Origin: an uncultured Actinomyces sp.
Lineage (GTDB): Bacteria; Actinomycetota; Actinomycetes; Actinomycetales; Actinomycetaceae
Assembly: GCA_900545825.1 (NCBI GenBank)
Contig: URAS01000012.1
Coordinates: 30,509-94,508 of the forward strand
Direction of reading: 5' to 3'
DNA length: 64,000 bases
Under the pieces are notes generated by a model. It saw nothing but the letters and a program-made list of their open reading frames with translations, did not search any database and was not told where the DNA came from. Below, piece after piece: positions 52,558 through 59,960 of the stretch (position 1 is the stretch's first letter; each line of letters starts with the position of its first letter). Position numbers and translations under genes: made by a program.

Positions 52558-52965
52558 TTAGGCCTGGGCCCAGCCGCGGGCCTGTTCCGACAGCCGCGAC
52601 AGCGTGGCCATGGCGTCGTGGGCACGGCGCGCCGGGACGAACAAATGGTCATGTCGCATGCCCGAGATGACGTTGCAGGGGATCTGCGCGGCCGCGAGGT
52701 TCTGGGCAACCGTGCCGGTCAGGCCCTGGAGGCTAATCGCCATCTTGACGCCCAAGCTAATTCGCGACAGGACGTCGTGCGAATACTCGATCTCGTGGGC
52801 GCGCGCCTGCTCCAGCGGAATGAGAGCGCACGGGCCCTCGTCTTCGCGGATCCACGCGAACGGCGTGACGTCGTCGGGCAGGTCCTGCGCGTCGCAGTAG
52901 ACGTAGGTGCCGCAGACCTGCGGATCAAGCTGGGCGAGCGCGGAATCGAAATCGAAGAAGTCCAT
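52558..52965 (-). CDS. ACT-domain protein (ACT_3/ACT_7 type)
   Basis: A 135-aa small cytoplasmic protein, likely an amino acid-binding regulator. The C-terminal half MAISLQGLTGTVAQNLAAAQ, IPCNVISGMRHDHLFVPARR matches the conserved ACT_3 block, in which the HDHLFVP segment is diagnostic. I use the second of two adjacent ATGs (52965) because GGAGGG lies 4 nt before it. It is convergent with the methyltransferase gene, 15 nt away. Ligand unknown. Confidence 0.8.
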   Translation of the reverse strand: MDFFDFDSALAQLDPQVCGTYVYCDAQDLPDDVTPFAWIREDEGPCALIPLEQARAHEIEYSHDVLSRISLGVKMAISLQGLTGTVAQNLAAAQIPCNVISGMRHDHLFVPARRAHDAMATLSRLSEQARGWAQA

Positions 52966-53079
52966 CATGCCCTCCACGGTAAACGGGCGAGGCCCGCAAG
53001 CGATACCTCATCTCACAACGTGAAGACCGCTCGAGACAAAGTCCACAAAAGGGCAGGTGACGTGCGTTATACGGGCCCG

Positions 53080-53505
53080 TTATGCGGGTGCCATCGGGGA
53101 CGATGCAGATGCCACGGGCGAGGGCGCGGGGGCCACAGGTGAGGGCGCGACCACCGAGACAACGTGGACGCCCACGCCCGCCAGGTGCGGCACGCCCTCC
53201 TGGTCGGCGGCGGCTTCGGCCCACGCGCGGGTGACGGCCTCCGAGACGTCGGCGGCGACGTCTCGGGCCGCCGCCTGGGGCGTGATGGCGATCGACAGGT
53301 CGACGCGGGCGCCCTCGTCGGGGTCAACATCGACGCGGACCCGGCTGGCGTCGGGTGTGGCCTCGAGGCGCGAGTCGATGGCGCGCCGCAGCGTAGAGGA
53401 CGCCGACACCATCGACACGCCGGGGGTCGAGTGGGCGGCCTGGTAGACGGCGTCGGTGACCGCGGCGGGAACCTCGGGGGTCCCTGATGTCGTGGGGATC
53501 TTCAC
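53080..53505 (-). CDS. Asp23/Gls24-like protein, distal member of sigma operon
   Basis: A 141-aa protein. The central part (TPEVPAAVTDAVYQAAHSTP, then DPDEGARVDLSIAITPQAA and VSEAVTRAWAEAAADQEGVP) has the alternating helix-strand plan of Asp23-family envelope-stress proteins. The C-terminus is a Pro/Ser/Ala repeat (SPVAPAPSPVASASSPMAP). GTG start overlapping the anti-sigma stop, so it is coupled as the third gene of the sigma operon. Recognition is weaker than for the Asp23 proteins at 57025 and 56382. Confidence 0.6.
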   Translation of the reverse strand: MKIPTTSGTPEVPAAVTDAVYQAAHSTPGVSMVSASSTLRRAIDSRLEATPDASRVRVDVDPDEGARVDLSIAITPQAAARDVAADVSEAVTRAWAEAAADQEGVPHLAGVGVHVVSVVAPSPVAPAPSPVASASSPMAPA

Positions 53506-54149
53506 TGCTCTTTCCCGTCTGCCTGGTCGGCCTGGTCGGTCGGCTCTGTGTGGCCCGTGCCGAACGTGTCGGCGACGACGACGCTGATCGCTTGGAGGGC
53601 CAGCGAGGTCGACGTTGCGATCGTCTGGGTGATGCGGCGCCGGACGTCTTCGACGACCTCGGGGATCCGGGATCCCAGGCGGACGTGCAGGGTCACCTCG
53701 ATCGTGCACGGCGCGTCGAAGCGGTCCAGGTCGCCGTCGATCCGGGTGGAGACGACGATCGCGTCGGGGCCGGACGCCTGGGCGCGGATGAGGGCGCGCA
53801 GCGACCCTTCGGTTTGGTCGAGGACGCGTTCCGGCGAGGGCGGGGCCAGCGGAATCGTGCGGCCCGGCAGGGTGTCGAGGACGAGGTTGTGGAGCAGCCG
53901 GTCGAGCCACGGCTGCTGGGCGAGGGCCGACTCTTCCTCGGTGATCGCCGTGACGGCGCTGGAGTGCAGGCCCTGCAGGTAGTCGAGGGTTTGGCGGCAG
54001 TACGGGCAGTCGGCGACGTGCTGCGACAGCTGCTGCGCGCGCGCCGGCGCGAGGGCGTCGGTGGCGCCCAGCCGGTAGTCGAGGAGGGCGTTGAGGTCGC
54101 GCGCGGGCGTGCCGCACCGCAGCTTCTGCTGCGTGTTCGCTGTGCTCAT
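53502..54149 (-). CDS. Anti-sigma factor with zinc-binding motif fused to Asp23-like domain
   Basis: A 215-aa protein directly downstream of, and overlapping, an ECF sigma gene. Residues ~10-60 hold an anti-sigma zinc-finger pattern HVADCPYCRQTL (H-x3-C-x2-C). The remainder, from about 110, reads PDAIVVSTRIDGDLDRFDAP, TIEVTLHVRLGSRIPEVVED and VRRRITQTIATSTSLALQ, an Asp23/Gls24-like fold. There is no TM helix, so it would be cytosolic unless bound to membrane Asp23 partners. GGAGGAG precedes the ATG. The fusion suggests that sigma release is linked to the Asp23 membrane complex encoded next door (inference). Confidence 0.75.
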   Translation of the reverse strand: MSTANTQQKLRCGTPARDLNALLDYRLGATDALAPARAQQLSQHVADCPYCRQTLDYLQGLHSSAVTAITEEESALAQQPWLDRLLHNLVLDTLPGRTIPLAPPSPERVLDQTEGSLRALIRAQASGPDAIVVSTRIDGDLDRFDAPCTIEVTLHVRLGSRIPEVVEDVRRRITQTIATSTSLALQAISVVVADTFGTGHTEPTDQADQADGKEQ

Positions 54150-54682
54150 CTCCACTCCTCCATATCGGCGATCAGTGTGTGGCGGGCCCTGGCCAGGCGC
54201 CCGCGGACGGACGCGACCGAGATCCCTAACGTATGGGCGATGTCCTCGTAGCTCATGTCGGCGGCCTCGCGGAGCCACCACACCTGGCGCTGCGACTCGG
54301 GCAGCGACCTCACGGCTTCGAGGAGCGCCTGCGAGCCCTCGGACACGACGACCGCGGCCGACGGCGGCGGCTCTTTCGACGACACGGTGTCGAGGACGTC
54401 GATGTCGGCGTGGGGTTTGAACCGGCGGCCGTGGTCGATCGCCTTGCGGGCGGTGAGCCGCAGCATCCACGACCGCACGGCCGATGGGTCGTCCAGCTGG
54501 TCCAAGTGCTGCCACGCCTGGATGAGCGACTCTTGGACGATGTCGTCGATGTCGGCCGGTTGTGGCCCAAGCTGCGACGCGACCGTCTTCATCGCGGGCG
54601 CGTAACGCCGGGCCAGCTGCCCAAACGCCCACGTGTCGCCGTCGCGGCTGAGCCGGACGAGGGCGTCGTCTGACGGGTCCAC
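54146..54682 (-). CDS. ECF-family RNA polymerase sigma factor
   Basis: A 178-aa group IV sigma factor. Region 2 covers residues 10-75 (AFGQLARRYAPAMKTVASQL, DIDDIVQESLIQAWQHLDQL) and region 4 covers 120-175 (SLPESQRQVWWLREAADMSY then EDIAHTLGISVASVRGRLAR, the helix-turn-helix). GTG start, with AAGGA upstream. Its stop overlaps the anti-sigma gene by ATGA. Separated from csbD by 92 nt containing a strong hairpin, it begins its own transcript; it may drive the neighbouring Asp23 operon. Confidence 0.93.
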   Translation of the reverse strand: MDPSDDALVRLSRDGDTWAFGQLARRYAPAMKTVASQLGPQPADIDDIVQESLIQAWQHLDQLDDPSAVRSWMLRLTARKAIDHGRRFKPHADIDVLDTVSSKEPPPSAAVVVSEGSQALLEAVRSLPESQRQVWWLREAADMSYEDIAHTLGISVASVRGRLARARHTLIADMEEWR

Positions 54683-54722
54683 CTGTGTTCCTTAGCTCTC
54701 AAGCTGATAGCGGGTACCGAGC

Positions 54723-54747
54723 GGGGCCCGGCTCATCACCGGGCCCC
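54723..54747 (-). terminator. Hairpin between csbD and ECF sigma gene
   Basis: GGGGCCCGG and CCGGGCCCC form a perfect 9-bp GC stem with a 7-nt loop, 28 nt after the csbD stop. No U-tract. It likely ends or attenuates the Asp23 operon. Confidence 0.65.
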
Positions 54748-54774
54748 GTCGAGCGCAGGCAGATCGAACGCGAC

Positions 54775-55080
54775 CTACTTGTTGCCCTCTTCGGAGAAAC
54801 CTTCCTTCAGCTTACCGAAGGCGGCCTTGAAGTTCGCCCCGGCCTGCCCGGCAATGTCGGAGGCCTTGTCGCCGAATTCGCCGGCCTTCTCCTTGGCGTC
54901 CTCGCCGAAGTCCTCGGCCTTGTCGCGCAGGTCAGCGACCTTTTCCTTGGCCTTGGCGTCGACCTGATCGACCTTGCCTTCGGCCTTGAGGTCCTTGTCG
55001 TCGGTGAGGTCGCCGGCGGCCTCCTTGACCTTGCCGCCCATCTCTTCGGTCTTGTTCTTGATGTCGTCGTCGAAAGCCAT
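54775..55080 (-). CDS. CsbD-like stress protein
   Basis: A 101-aa highly charged helical protein with the CsbD start FDDDIKNKTEEMGGKVKEAA and a long Lys/Asp/Glu-rich coiled stretch (KAKEKVADLRDKAEDFGEDA). CsbD proteins are small general-stress proteins of unknown action. I start at the ATG at 55080 (AAAGGA 8 nt upstream); an ATG at 55089 is also possible. It is the last gene of the Asp23 operon, with a 70-nt gap from the amaP-like gene. Confidence 0.85.
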   Translation of the reverse strand: MAFDDDIKNKTEEMGGKVKEAAGDLTDDKDLKAEGKVDQVDAKAKEKVADLRDKAEDFGEDAKEKAGEFGDKASDIAGQAGANFKAAFGKLKEGFSEEGNK

Positions 55081-55150
55081 CGCTTTCATCCTTTCTTGTC
55101 AGTCGAGCGAAGTCTCTGGCGAGACGCGCTTATTCAGTGGTGAAGTGGTG

Positions 55151-55768
55151 TTACTGGACACGCTCGGCGGAACCCAGGCGGGCCCGCAGGTTTGTCGTCA
55201 CTCGGACACGAACCGGGATCTTCTGGCCCAGCACCGAATCGAGACGCGCAATGGCCTCGTCGATCAGTGCCTTAATGTGGCTGGGATCGGCGCCCTTATA
55301 GGCGTTGATGTCCACGGCCAGGCCGGTCTTGCCCTTGACCTCCCATGCCGTCACCTTGGCCGACGAGACCCACTTGTCATCTTCAAGCAGGCTGCTCAGC
55401 AAGGATTCGACGAACGAGATCGTCGGGATGGTATCGCCCGTCTCGGATTTCGATCCGGGCATCTGGAATTCCTTCGTCTTTCCGCCGCCTTGGGCGAAAA
55501 TCCAGCGGACCGCAATGAGGGCGATAATAATCGCGATCGCGACCCACGCAATGGTCATCCACGAATAATCCTGGACGCCGTCAATCGCCACATACGACTT
55601 GTCGACCAGGCCGGAATACCACGACTTGATGGAATCCATGCCCGAGGTCAGCCAGTCGAGGAACGGCTTCGACACGGCGGCGACCACGAGGGCGACGCCG
55701 AGGACAAGCAGAATCAGCGAACCGAGGAAAAGAAGGAACCGGTTCAGGTAGCGAGGGAGATGTTTCAT
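55151..55768 (-). CDS. amaP: AmaP-like Asp23 membrane anchor protein
   Basis: A 205-aa protein with two TM helices (residues ~11-32 and ~70-90) and a cytoplasmic C-terminal domain (VRWIFAQGGGKTKEF then an Asp23-like alpha/beta part, VTAWEVKGKTGLAVDINAYK and VRVRVTTNLRARLG). This is the plan of AmaP, which tethers Asp23 to the membrane in firmicutes. The ATG overlaps the stop of the upstream DUF6286-like gene. The symbol is by analogy. Confidence 0.8.
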   Translation of the reverse strand: MKHLPRYLNRFLLFLGSLILLVLGVALVVAAVSKPFLDWLTSGMDSIKSWYSGLVDKSYVAIDGVQDYSWMTIAWVAIAIIIALIAVRWIFAQGGGKTKEFQMPGSKSETGDTIPTISFVESLLSSLLEDDKWVSSAKVTAWEVKGKTGLAVDINAYKGADPSHIKALIDEAIARLDSVLGQKIPVRVRVTTNLRARLGSAERVQ

Positions 55769-56385
55769 TCTGCCACCTGCCCTTCATTCGAAATTTTCAG
55801 GCCCACGTGCGGCGCCGGCTTGAGGTGAAGCTCGCTGACCGTCTGCTCGAGGAACGACCGCAGTTCGGCCTCGTCGAGCGTGAGGCCCGACGTCGGCTCG
55901 GCTGTCACGTCGATCGACTTGCGCGACACCGAGGTATGCACCTGGCCGGCCGAGAGGTTCGCGTGTTCGCGGACCTTCCGCGAGATCGCCGAGGCGATCA
56001 CCGAGTCGTCGACGATGTACGCGGCGCGTTCGTCAACGATCTGGTGGCGGCCCAGCGTGCCCGGCGCGATCGACTTAATCAAGAACACGAGGCCGACCAG
56101 TGCGATCGCCACGCCGATGATGACGGCGAGCCACGGGATGTCCTTCGGCAGCGCCGTGATCTCGTCCCAAATCGCGGTCGGGCGGGCCAGGAGGGCCTTT
56201 TGACCGCACATCTCGAGGATGCCCTCGAGGGCCAGATAGACGGCGATGATGAGGGCGAGGACCGCCATCAGCGTCGCCGCGACAGCGCGCGCGGAATGGG
56301 TCTCGCGGCGCACGAGGTACGACACGTTCGGGCCGGCGCCGTTACCGGTCGACAACCGGGCTTTTTCCTGCTCAGTTAAGCTCAC
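55765..56385 (-). CDS. DUF6286-like membrane protein of Asp23 operon
   Basis: A 206-aa protein with two TM helices (VAATLMAVLALIIAVYLALE and LAVIIGVAIALVGLVFLIKS) and a C-terminal soluble domain. The TM pair and the position between an Asp23 gene and an AmaP-like gene match the DUF6286 proteins of actinobacterial Asp23 operons. Start is GTG, overlapping the stop of the upstream gene. It probably recruits Asp23 to the membrane (inference). Confidence 0.72.
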   Translation of the reverse strand: MSLTEQEKARLSTGNGAGPNVSYLVRRETHSARAVAATLMAVLALIIAVYLALEGILEMCGQKALLARPTAIWDEITALPKDIPWLAVIIGVAIALVGLVFLIKSIAPGTLGRHQIVDERAAYIVDDSVIASAISRKVREHANLSAGQVHTSVSRKSIDVTAEPTSGLTLDEAELRSFLEQTVSELHLKPAPHVGLKISNEGQVAE

Positions 56386-56819
56386 TTGAGGCGCCTCCCT
56401 TCCTTCTGTGCCGTACGAGAAATCCCGTCAATGTACACGTCCACGCGACCGACGTCGTGTCCGGAAATCGTCTGGACCCGTTCGCGGATCGTCTCGCGTG
56501 CCTGGTCGATCAGGCTAAACAGCGTCTGATCGGGACGCACCGACACGCGGAGGACGTCCTCCGAACGCAGGGCTGTGTGAACAGTGATCCCCAGTTTCCC
56601 GGAATCGTCGAATGTCGAGACGGAAACGTCATCGGGGGTGACGTTGAGCGTCTGGAACGTGGCGGCTTGAGCGACCGACGTCAACGCTTTATTAGCGATG
56701 GTTGTCCGGCCGGCCAACTGGCGGGTCTCCGCCGGTTTAACGATAGGCGGGACAACGCCTGATTGGGACGCAGGGTCAACGCCAGTCGGCGCCGCCGACG
56801 GGGTAGTGTTGGTGGTCAT
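56382..56819 (-). CDS. Asp23/Gls24-family envelope stress protein (second)
   Basis: A 145-aa protein. After a Pro/Thr-rich N-terminus (~40 residues) comes an Asp23 core: GRTTIANKALTSVAQAATFQ, GKLGITVHTALRSEDVLRVS and VQTISGHDVGRVDVYIDGIS. No TM. The ATG at 56819 is 4 nt from the stop of the DUF2273-like gene; the frame runs to 56915 but overlaps that gene. Likely a soluble partner of the neighbouring membrane anchors. Confidence 0.78.
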   Translation of the reverse strand: MTTNTTPSAAPTGVDPASQSGVVPPIVKPAETRQLAGRTTIANKALTSVAQAATFQTLNVTPDDVSVSTFDDSGKLGITVHTALRSEDVLRVSVRPDQTLFSLIDQARETIRERVQTISGHDVGRVDVYIDGISRTAQKEGRRLK

Positions 56820-56823
56820 CGGG

Positions 56824-57021
56824 CTAATCGGAAGTCGTCGACGACTTACCGACCAACGCATCCCCGACTGCACGCAGATCAAGCTTTCCGGTCGCCGCGC
56901 GGCCCAGGACCGCACCGACAGCCATGAACAGAATGGCGAGGATCAGCCCGCCGAAACCGAAACGCAACGCGATGAACGCCAAGAAAGCGCCGATCGCAAT
57001 TCCTGCACCAGTCTTCGTCAT
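56824..57021 (-). CDS. DUF2273-like small membrane protein
   Basis: A 65-aa protein with two closely spaced TM segments (IAIGAFLAFIALRFGFGGLI and ILFMAVGAVLGRAATG), starting MTKTGAG. Such small proteins accompany Asp23 genes in Gram-positive bacteria and are annotated DUF2273. It sits 3 nt after the first asp23 gene and 4 nt before the second, so it is firmly within the operon. Confidence 0.8.
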   Translation of the reverse strand: MTKTGAGIAIGAFLAFIALRFGFGGLILAILFMAVGAVLGRAATGKLDLRAVGDALVGKSSTTSD

Positions 57022-57024
57022 GAG

Positions 57025-57495
57025 TTACTTCAGCTCCTTCGTCTCCTGGGGCTGCTCGTCGTCATCGTCGTCGCTGGGGACGTGGACGTCGGCAACCTTG
57101 ATGTTGACTTCCTTAACCTCGAGGCCGACCAGGCCCTCGACGGACGAGAAGATCGCTTCGCGAACCTTGTCGGCGACCTCGTGAACCGGGTAGGGGTATT
57201 CGACGATCAGCGTGAGGTCCAGCGCAGTCTGGGTCTGGCCGATTTCGACGTTGATGCCCTGCTTGAGGTTGTCGTCAGCGCCGACGGTCGAACGCAGCGA
57301 GCCCAGGGCCCGCGCGGCCGACGAACCGACGTCATAGACGCCCGGAATTTCACGGATGGCGAGGCCGGCGACCTTGGCGACCACCTGGTCGGCGATCGTC
57401 GTCGTGCCCTTACCTTCGTCAGCGCCCACGTTGGTCTTGGGGGCGAGGTCCTGGGCGTCGCTGGGCGACGGAACGGTGCTCTTGTGGTTGGCCAT
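57025..57495 (-). CDS. Asp23/Gls24-family envelope stress protein (first)
   Basis: A 156-aa protein and the clearest Asp23 homologue here: GTTTIADQVVAKVAGLAIRE, IPGVYDVGSSAARALGSL, NVEIGQTQTALDLTLIVEYP and VADKVREAIFSSVEGLVGLE. The tail is Asp/Glu-rich. AAGGAG lies 6 nt before the ATG at 57495. It is the first gene of a six-gene leftward operon (asp23, DUF2273, asp23, DUF6286, amaP, csbD) that protects the envelope. A possible ECF promoter lies about 90 nt upstream. Confidence 0.9.
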   Translation of the reverse strand: MANHKSTVPSPSDAQDLAPKTNVGADEGKGTTTIADQVVAKVAGLAIREIPGVYDVGSSAARALGSLRSTVGADDNLKQGINVEIGQTQTALDLTLIVEYPYPVHEVADKVREAIFSSVEGLVGLEVKEVNIKVADVHVPSDDDDDEQPQETKELK

Positions 57496-57585
57496 TCTCA
57501 ATCTCCTTCGTTTCATGACGTGTCCGGCGGGGCCGAACATCTGACACTGTTAAGACGGGGGCGGAAGCCGTGTCGTCACGGTCGT

Positions 57586-57609
57586 GACGGCGTGATCTGC
57601 GCCACGTTC
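57586..57609 (-). promoter_or_regulatory. Possible ECF-type promoter of Asp23 operon
   Basis: On the minus strand GAAC (57609-57606) and CGTC (57589-57586) are separated by exactly 16 nt, the form of many ECF-sigma promoters (GAAC-N16/17-CGTC). It lies about 90 nt upstream of the first asp23 start. One match in GC-rich DNA can arise by chance. The rest of the 57496-57821 gap holds only leaders of the two divergent genes. Confidence 0.35.
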
Positions 57610-57821
57610 ATGAGCGTATCGTGAAACCTCTCAGGTCGCCTGCGGAGAGGCGAGCGGCGGGGCGGGGTTTCGGTGGGGTGGCGCTCGCGGGCGTGGTGGG
57701 GAGGGCTGGTGGGGTCTGTGTGGGGCGTGGGTGCCGTTGGCTCATGCGGCCCCTCCGCAGCAGGGCGGGTAGGGTGGTCTGCAGCACTATGCGAATCGCG
57801 ATGCCAAACGAGGGGAGTGTC

Positions 57822-58481
57822 GTGGCGGAACGGGACGGACGGAACGGGCACCAGGCCGGGCGAAATAAGGGCCGCCGCACGGACGAAGCGGCCGCCAAAC
57901 GGTTGCGCGGGCGCATGCGCCTGTGGGCCGGCATCGGCACGATGGTTGTCGCGGCCGTCCTCGCTCTCGTCGTCGCGATGTGGGCAAAAGGCGTGTTTTC
58001 GGACGGCTACTCCAGCCCGGAAGCGCTGGCCAAGGCCTATATCGACGCCTACATCCAAGGCGACACCGCCACCCTGTGCAACACGATCACGCCCGACGAC
58101 AAAGACCAGCTCGAGATGCGGTCGAAGAAGTCGAAGGGCCCCGATTCGTGCGAGGGCGTCATGCGGAACATGCTGATCGCCGGCACCGGGCAGGGGCGTG
58201 ACGTCGATCCCGATAGCCTGCACTACACCGTCGAGACCTACGCGAACGGGCGGGCGCGCGTCATCGTCACCCGCGGCGGCGCGCCCTACGACTCCGTGTC
58301 CGCGAAACAGGCCAACCACGGCCGGTGGTATCTGGACCTCGACGCGCCAACGGTCTACAAGCCCGTGCCCAGCGAGAAGAGCACGGAGAAGTCGTCGGAG
58401 TCGCCGTCCACCAAGTCGCCCTCGACGAAGAAGTCGTCGAAGGACAGCGACGGCGACGGCGTCAGCGACATCTGGAAGTAG
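57822..58481 (+). CDS. Membrane-anchored unknown protein with extracytoplasmic domain
   Basis: A 219-aa protein: a basic N-terminus (GRNKGRRTDEAAAKRLRGRM), one TM helix (LWAGIGTMVVAAVLALVVAM), then an outside domain with the pattern SPEALAKAYIDAYIQGDTAT and LCNTITPDDKDQLEM, like lipoprotein-associated NTF2-like domains. The tail is Ser/Thr/Lys-rich and ends DSDGDGVSDIWK, a calcium-loop-like motif. The GTG at 57822 has AGGGGAG 4 nt upstream; ATGs at 57789 and 57801 are alternatives. It is divergent from the Asp23 operon. Confidence 0.68.
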   Translation: MAERDGRNGHQAGRNKGRRTDEAAAKRLRGRMRLWAGIGTMVVAAVLALVVAMWAKGVFSDGYSSPEALAKAYIDAYIQGDTATLCNTITPDDKDQLEMRSKKSKGPDSCEGVMRNMLIAGTGQGRDVDPDSLHYTVETYANGRARVIVTRGGAPYDSVSAKQANHGRWYLDLDAPTVYKPVPSEKSTEKSSESPSTKSPSTKKSSKDSDGDGVSDIWK

Positions 58482-58580
58482 CGCGAGGGCGGGTCGGCGC
58501 GGGATTACGCAGGGCTAGGCGCCGGTGAGTTGAGCGCGGGGTTGGGCGGCGCCGGCGACTCGCGCGCGGGAGCTCGGCGC

Positions 58581-59129
58581 CTAGCGGTCGTCCTCGTCTT
58601 CGTCGTCGGCGGCTTCGGCTTCAGCTTCTGCCGCTTCTTCGGCGGCTTCCTCGGCCTCGCGTTCTTCGGCGGTGTCTTCCCACTCGTCGGAGTGGTTGTG
58701 CCAGTCGCCCGAGGGTGAGCGGACGAACTCGGCGCCCTCGTCTTCCATCGTTTCGTCCGACGCCATGTAGACGTAGGCGCGGACGCGGGATTCGCCGGTC
58801 CACGTGTCGCAGGGGTCGACGTCGACCCAGGCGACTTCGCGGACGTAGAGGTTGTCGCTGCGGCCTTCGCCGTTGTAGCCCTCTTGGTCGTCGATGTCGG
58901 CGAGTAGCTGGTCGAAGAGGCGTTCCTCGAGCAGACAGATTGTGCCGGTGATGCCGGTGCCGCCGCGCTCATGGATGCCCAGGGGGTAGGACGGGCCGAT
59001 ATAGAGCGTCGCGTCGGCCAGGTGCGCGGGGGCGTGCTCGGTCACCGACTTTGCGATCGTCGAACCGAAGCCCCGCGAGTCCGGCTGCGAGGTGCCGTAG
59101 AAGAAGAAGGGTCGGTATGTCTCGTCCAT
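58581..59129 (-). CDS. Gamma-glutamylcyclotransferase-like protein with acidic tail
   Basis: A 182-aa protein. The N-terminal FFFYGTSQP is the GGCT/AIG2 motif (usually YGTL), and GGTGITGTICLLEERLFDQL with DIDDQEGYNGEGRSDNLYVR follows the GGCT order, with the Glu-containing loop. Family members act on gamma-glutamyl amines or peptides. The last ~40 residues are almost only Glu, Ala and Asp, an unusual acidic tail. Enzyme activity is uncertain because YGTS replaces YGTL. Confidence 0.78.
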   Translation of the reverse strand: MDETYRPFFFYGTSQPDSRGFGSTIAKSVTEHAPAHLADATLYIGPSYPLGIHERGGTGITGTICLLEERLFDQLLADIDDQEGYNGEGRSDNLYVREVAWVDVDPCDTWTGESRVRAYVYMASDETMEDEGAEFVRSPSGDWHNHSDEWEDTAEEREAEEAAEEAAEAEAEAADDEDEDDR

Positions 59130-59339
59130 AACCCAAGTTTAGCGACCCAGGTCACACTTTCCCAGGTTCTTGGCGCGCGCCGTGCGGAGTCGTCAGGTGA
59201 GGGGTCGCTGAGGGGGTGCTTCGCGGGGGAGCGAGGGTGGTTTCGGGGTTTGGGCGGTGGCGGCGAATGGGGTGCGGCCTGGGGAGACGCGCAAACATGA
59301 GTCGAGGGCGCTCAACTTTTGCGCCCTGAGCGGAATCTC

Positions 59340-59366
59340 TTGGCACTCTCGGGCGGCGAGTGCCAA
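59340..59366 (+). promoter_or_regulatory. CIRCE element (HrcA operator)
   Basis: TTGGCACTC, 9-nt spacer, GAGTGCCAA: perfect 9-bp arms matching the CIRCE consensus in its GC-rich actinobacterial form. It is 58 nt upstream of hsp20, so HrcA should repress that gene until heat shock. Confidence 0.93.
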
Positions 59367-59423
59367 TCTGGACTCATCACGATCCACCGGGCCGCAAGGC
59401 CCACCACCGAAAAGAGGAATGAC

Positions 59424-59873
59424 ATGGCTACTCGTACTGTTGCTTTCCGCGATCCCTTCCGCGATCCGTTCCACGACATGGAGCGCGCGTTCGAGACCGC
59501 GTACCGCGCCACCGCCCAGGCTCCGGCGATGCCGCTCGATCTCGTCCGTTCCGGCGACACGTTCACCGCGTACATCGACCTGCCGGGCGTCGACCCGTCG
59601 ACGATCGACATTGACGTCGAGGACCGCACGTTGACCGTCCGTGCCGAGCGCAAGGCCCCGGAGGGCGAGGATCTCCAGTGGCTGGCGCACGAGCGCACGT
59701 CCGGCACCTACGCGCGACAGCTGACGCTGGGCTACGGCGTCGCCCTCGAGAAGGTCGAGGCGTCGTACGCCGACGGCGTCCTCACGCTGACGATCCCGGT
59801 CGCCGAAGAGGCCAAGCCCCGCAAGATCGAGGTCAAGGCCGCCGGCAAGCAGACGACCATCGACGCGGAGTAA
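59424..59873 (+). CDS. Hsp20/alpha-crystallin small heat shock protein
   Basis: ATP-independent chaperone that holds unfolding proteins; 149 aa. The N-terminal AFRDPFRDPFHDMERAFETA is the usual amphipathic arm with a DPF repeat. The alpha-crystallin domain (residues ~40-135) includes SGDTFTAYIDLPGVDPSTID, VEDRTLTVRAERK and YADGVLTLTIPVAEEAKPRK, the last with the A-x-x-x-n-GVL signature. AGAGGAA before the ATG. The CIRCE element upstream implies heat control. It is convergent with the aldo/keto reductase; repeat copy 4 lies between them. Confidence 0.95.
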   Translation: MATRTVAFRDPFRDPFHDMERAFETAYRATAQAPAMPLDLVRSGDTFTAYIDLPGVDPSTIDIDVEDRTLTVRAERKAPEGEDLQWLAHERTSGTYARQLTLGYGVALEKVEASYADGVLTLTIPVAEEAKPRKIEVKAAGKQTTIDAE

Positions 59874-59886
59874 CGCGCCCAAACCC

Positions 59887-59955
59887 GAAACGCTCACCTG
59901 AATTACCGGAAATCGCCGATTCTCGGACAGAACTGGTCATTCAGGTGAGCGTTTC
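59887..59955. repeat. 69-bp palindromic intergenic element, copy 4
   Basis: Ends GAAACGCTCACC / GGTGAGCGTTTC again at 69-bp span, but the interior (CCGGAAATCGCCGATTCTCG) differs from copies 1-3 and has a shorter inner CCGA-TTC-TCGG stem. It lies between convergent hsp20 and the aldo/keto reductase gene, whose stop is 6 nt away. Confidence 0.88.
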
Positions 59956-59960
59956 GCAAA

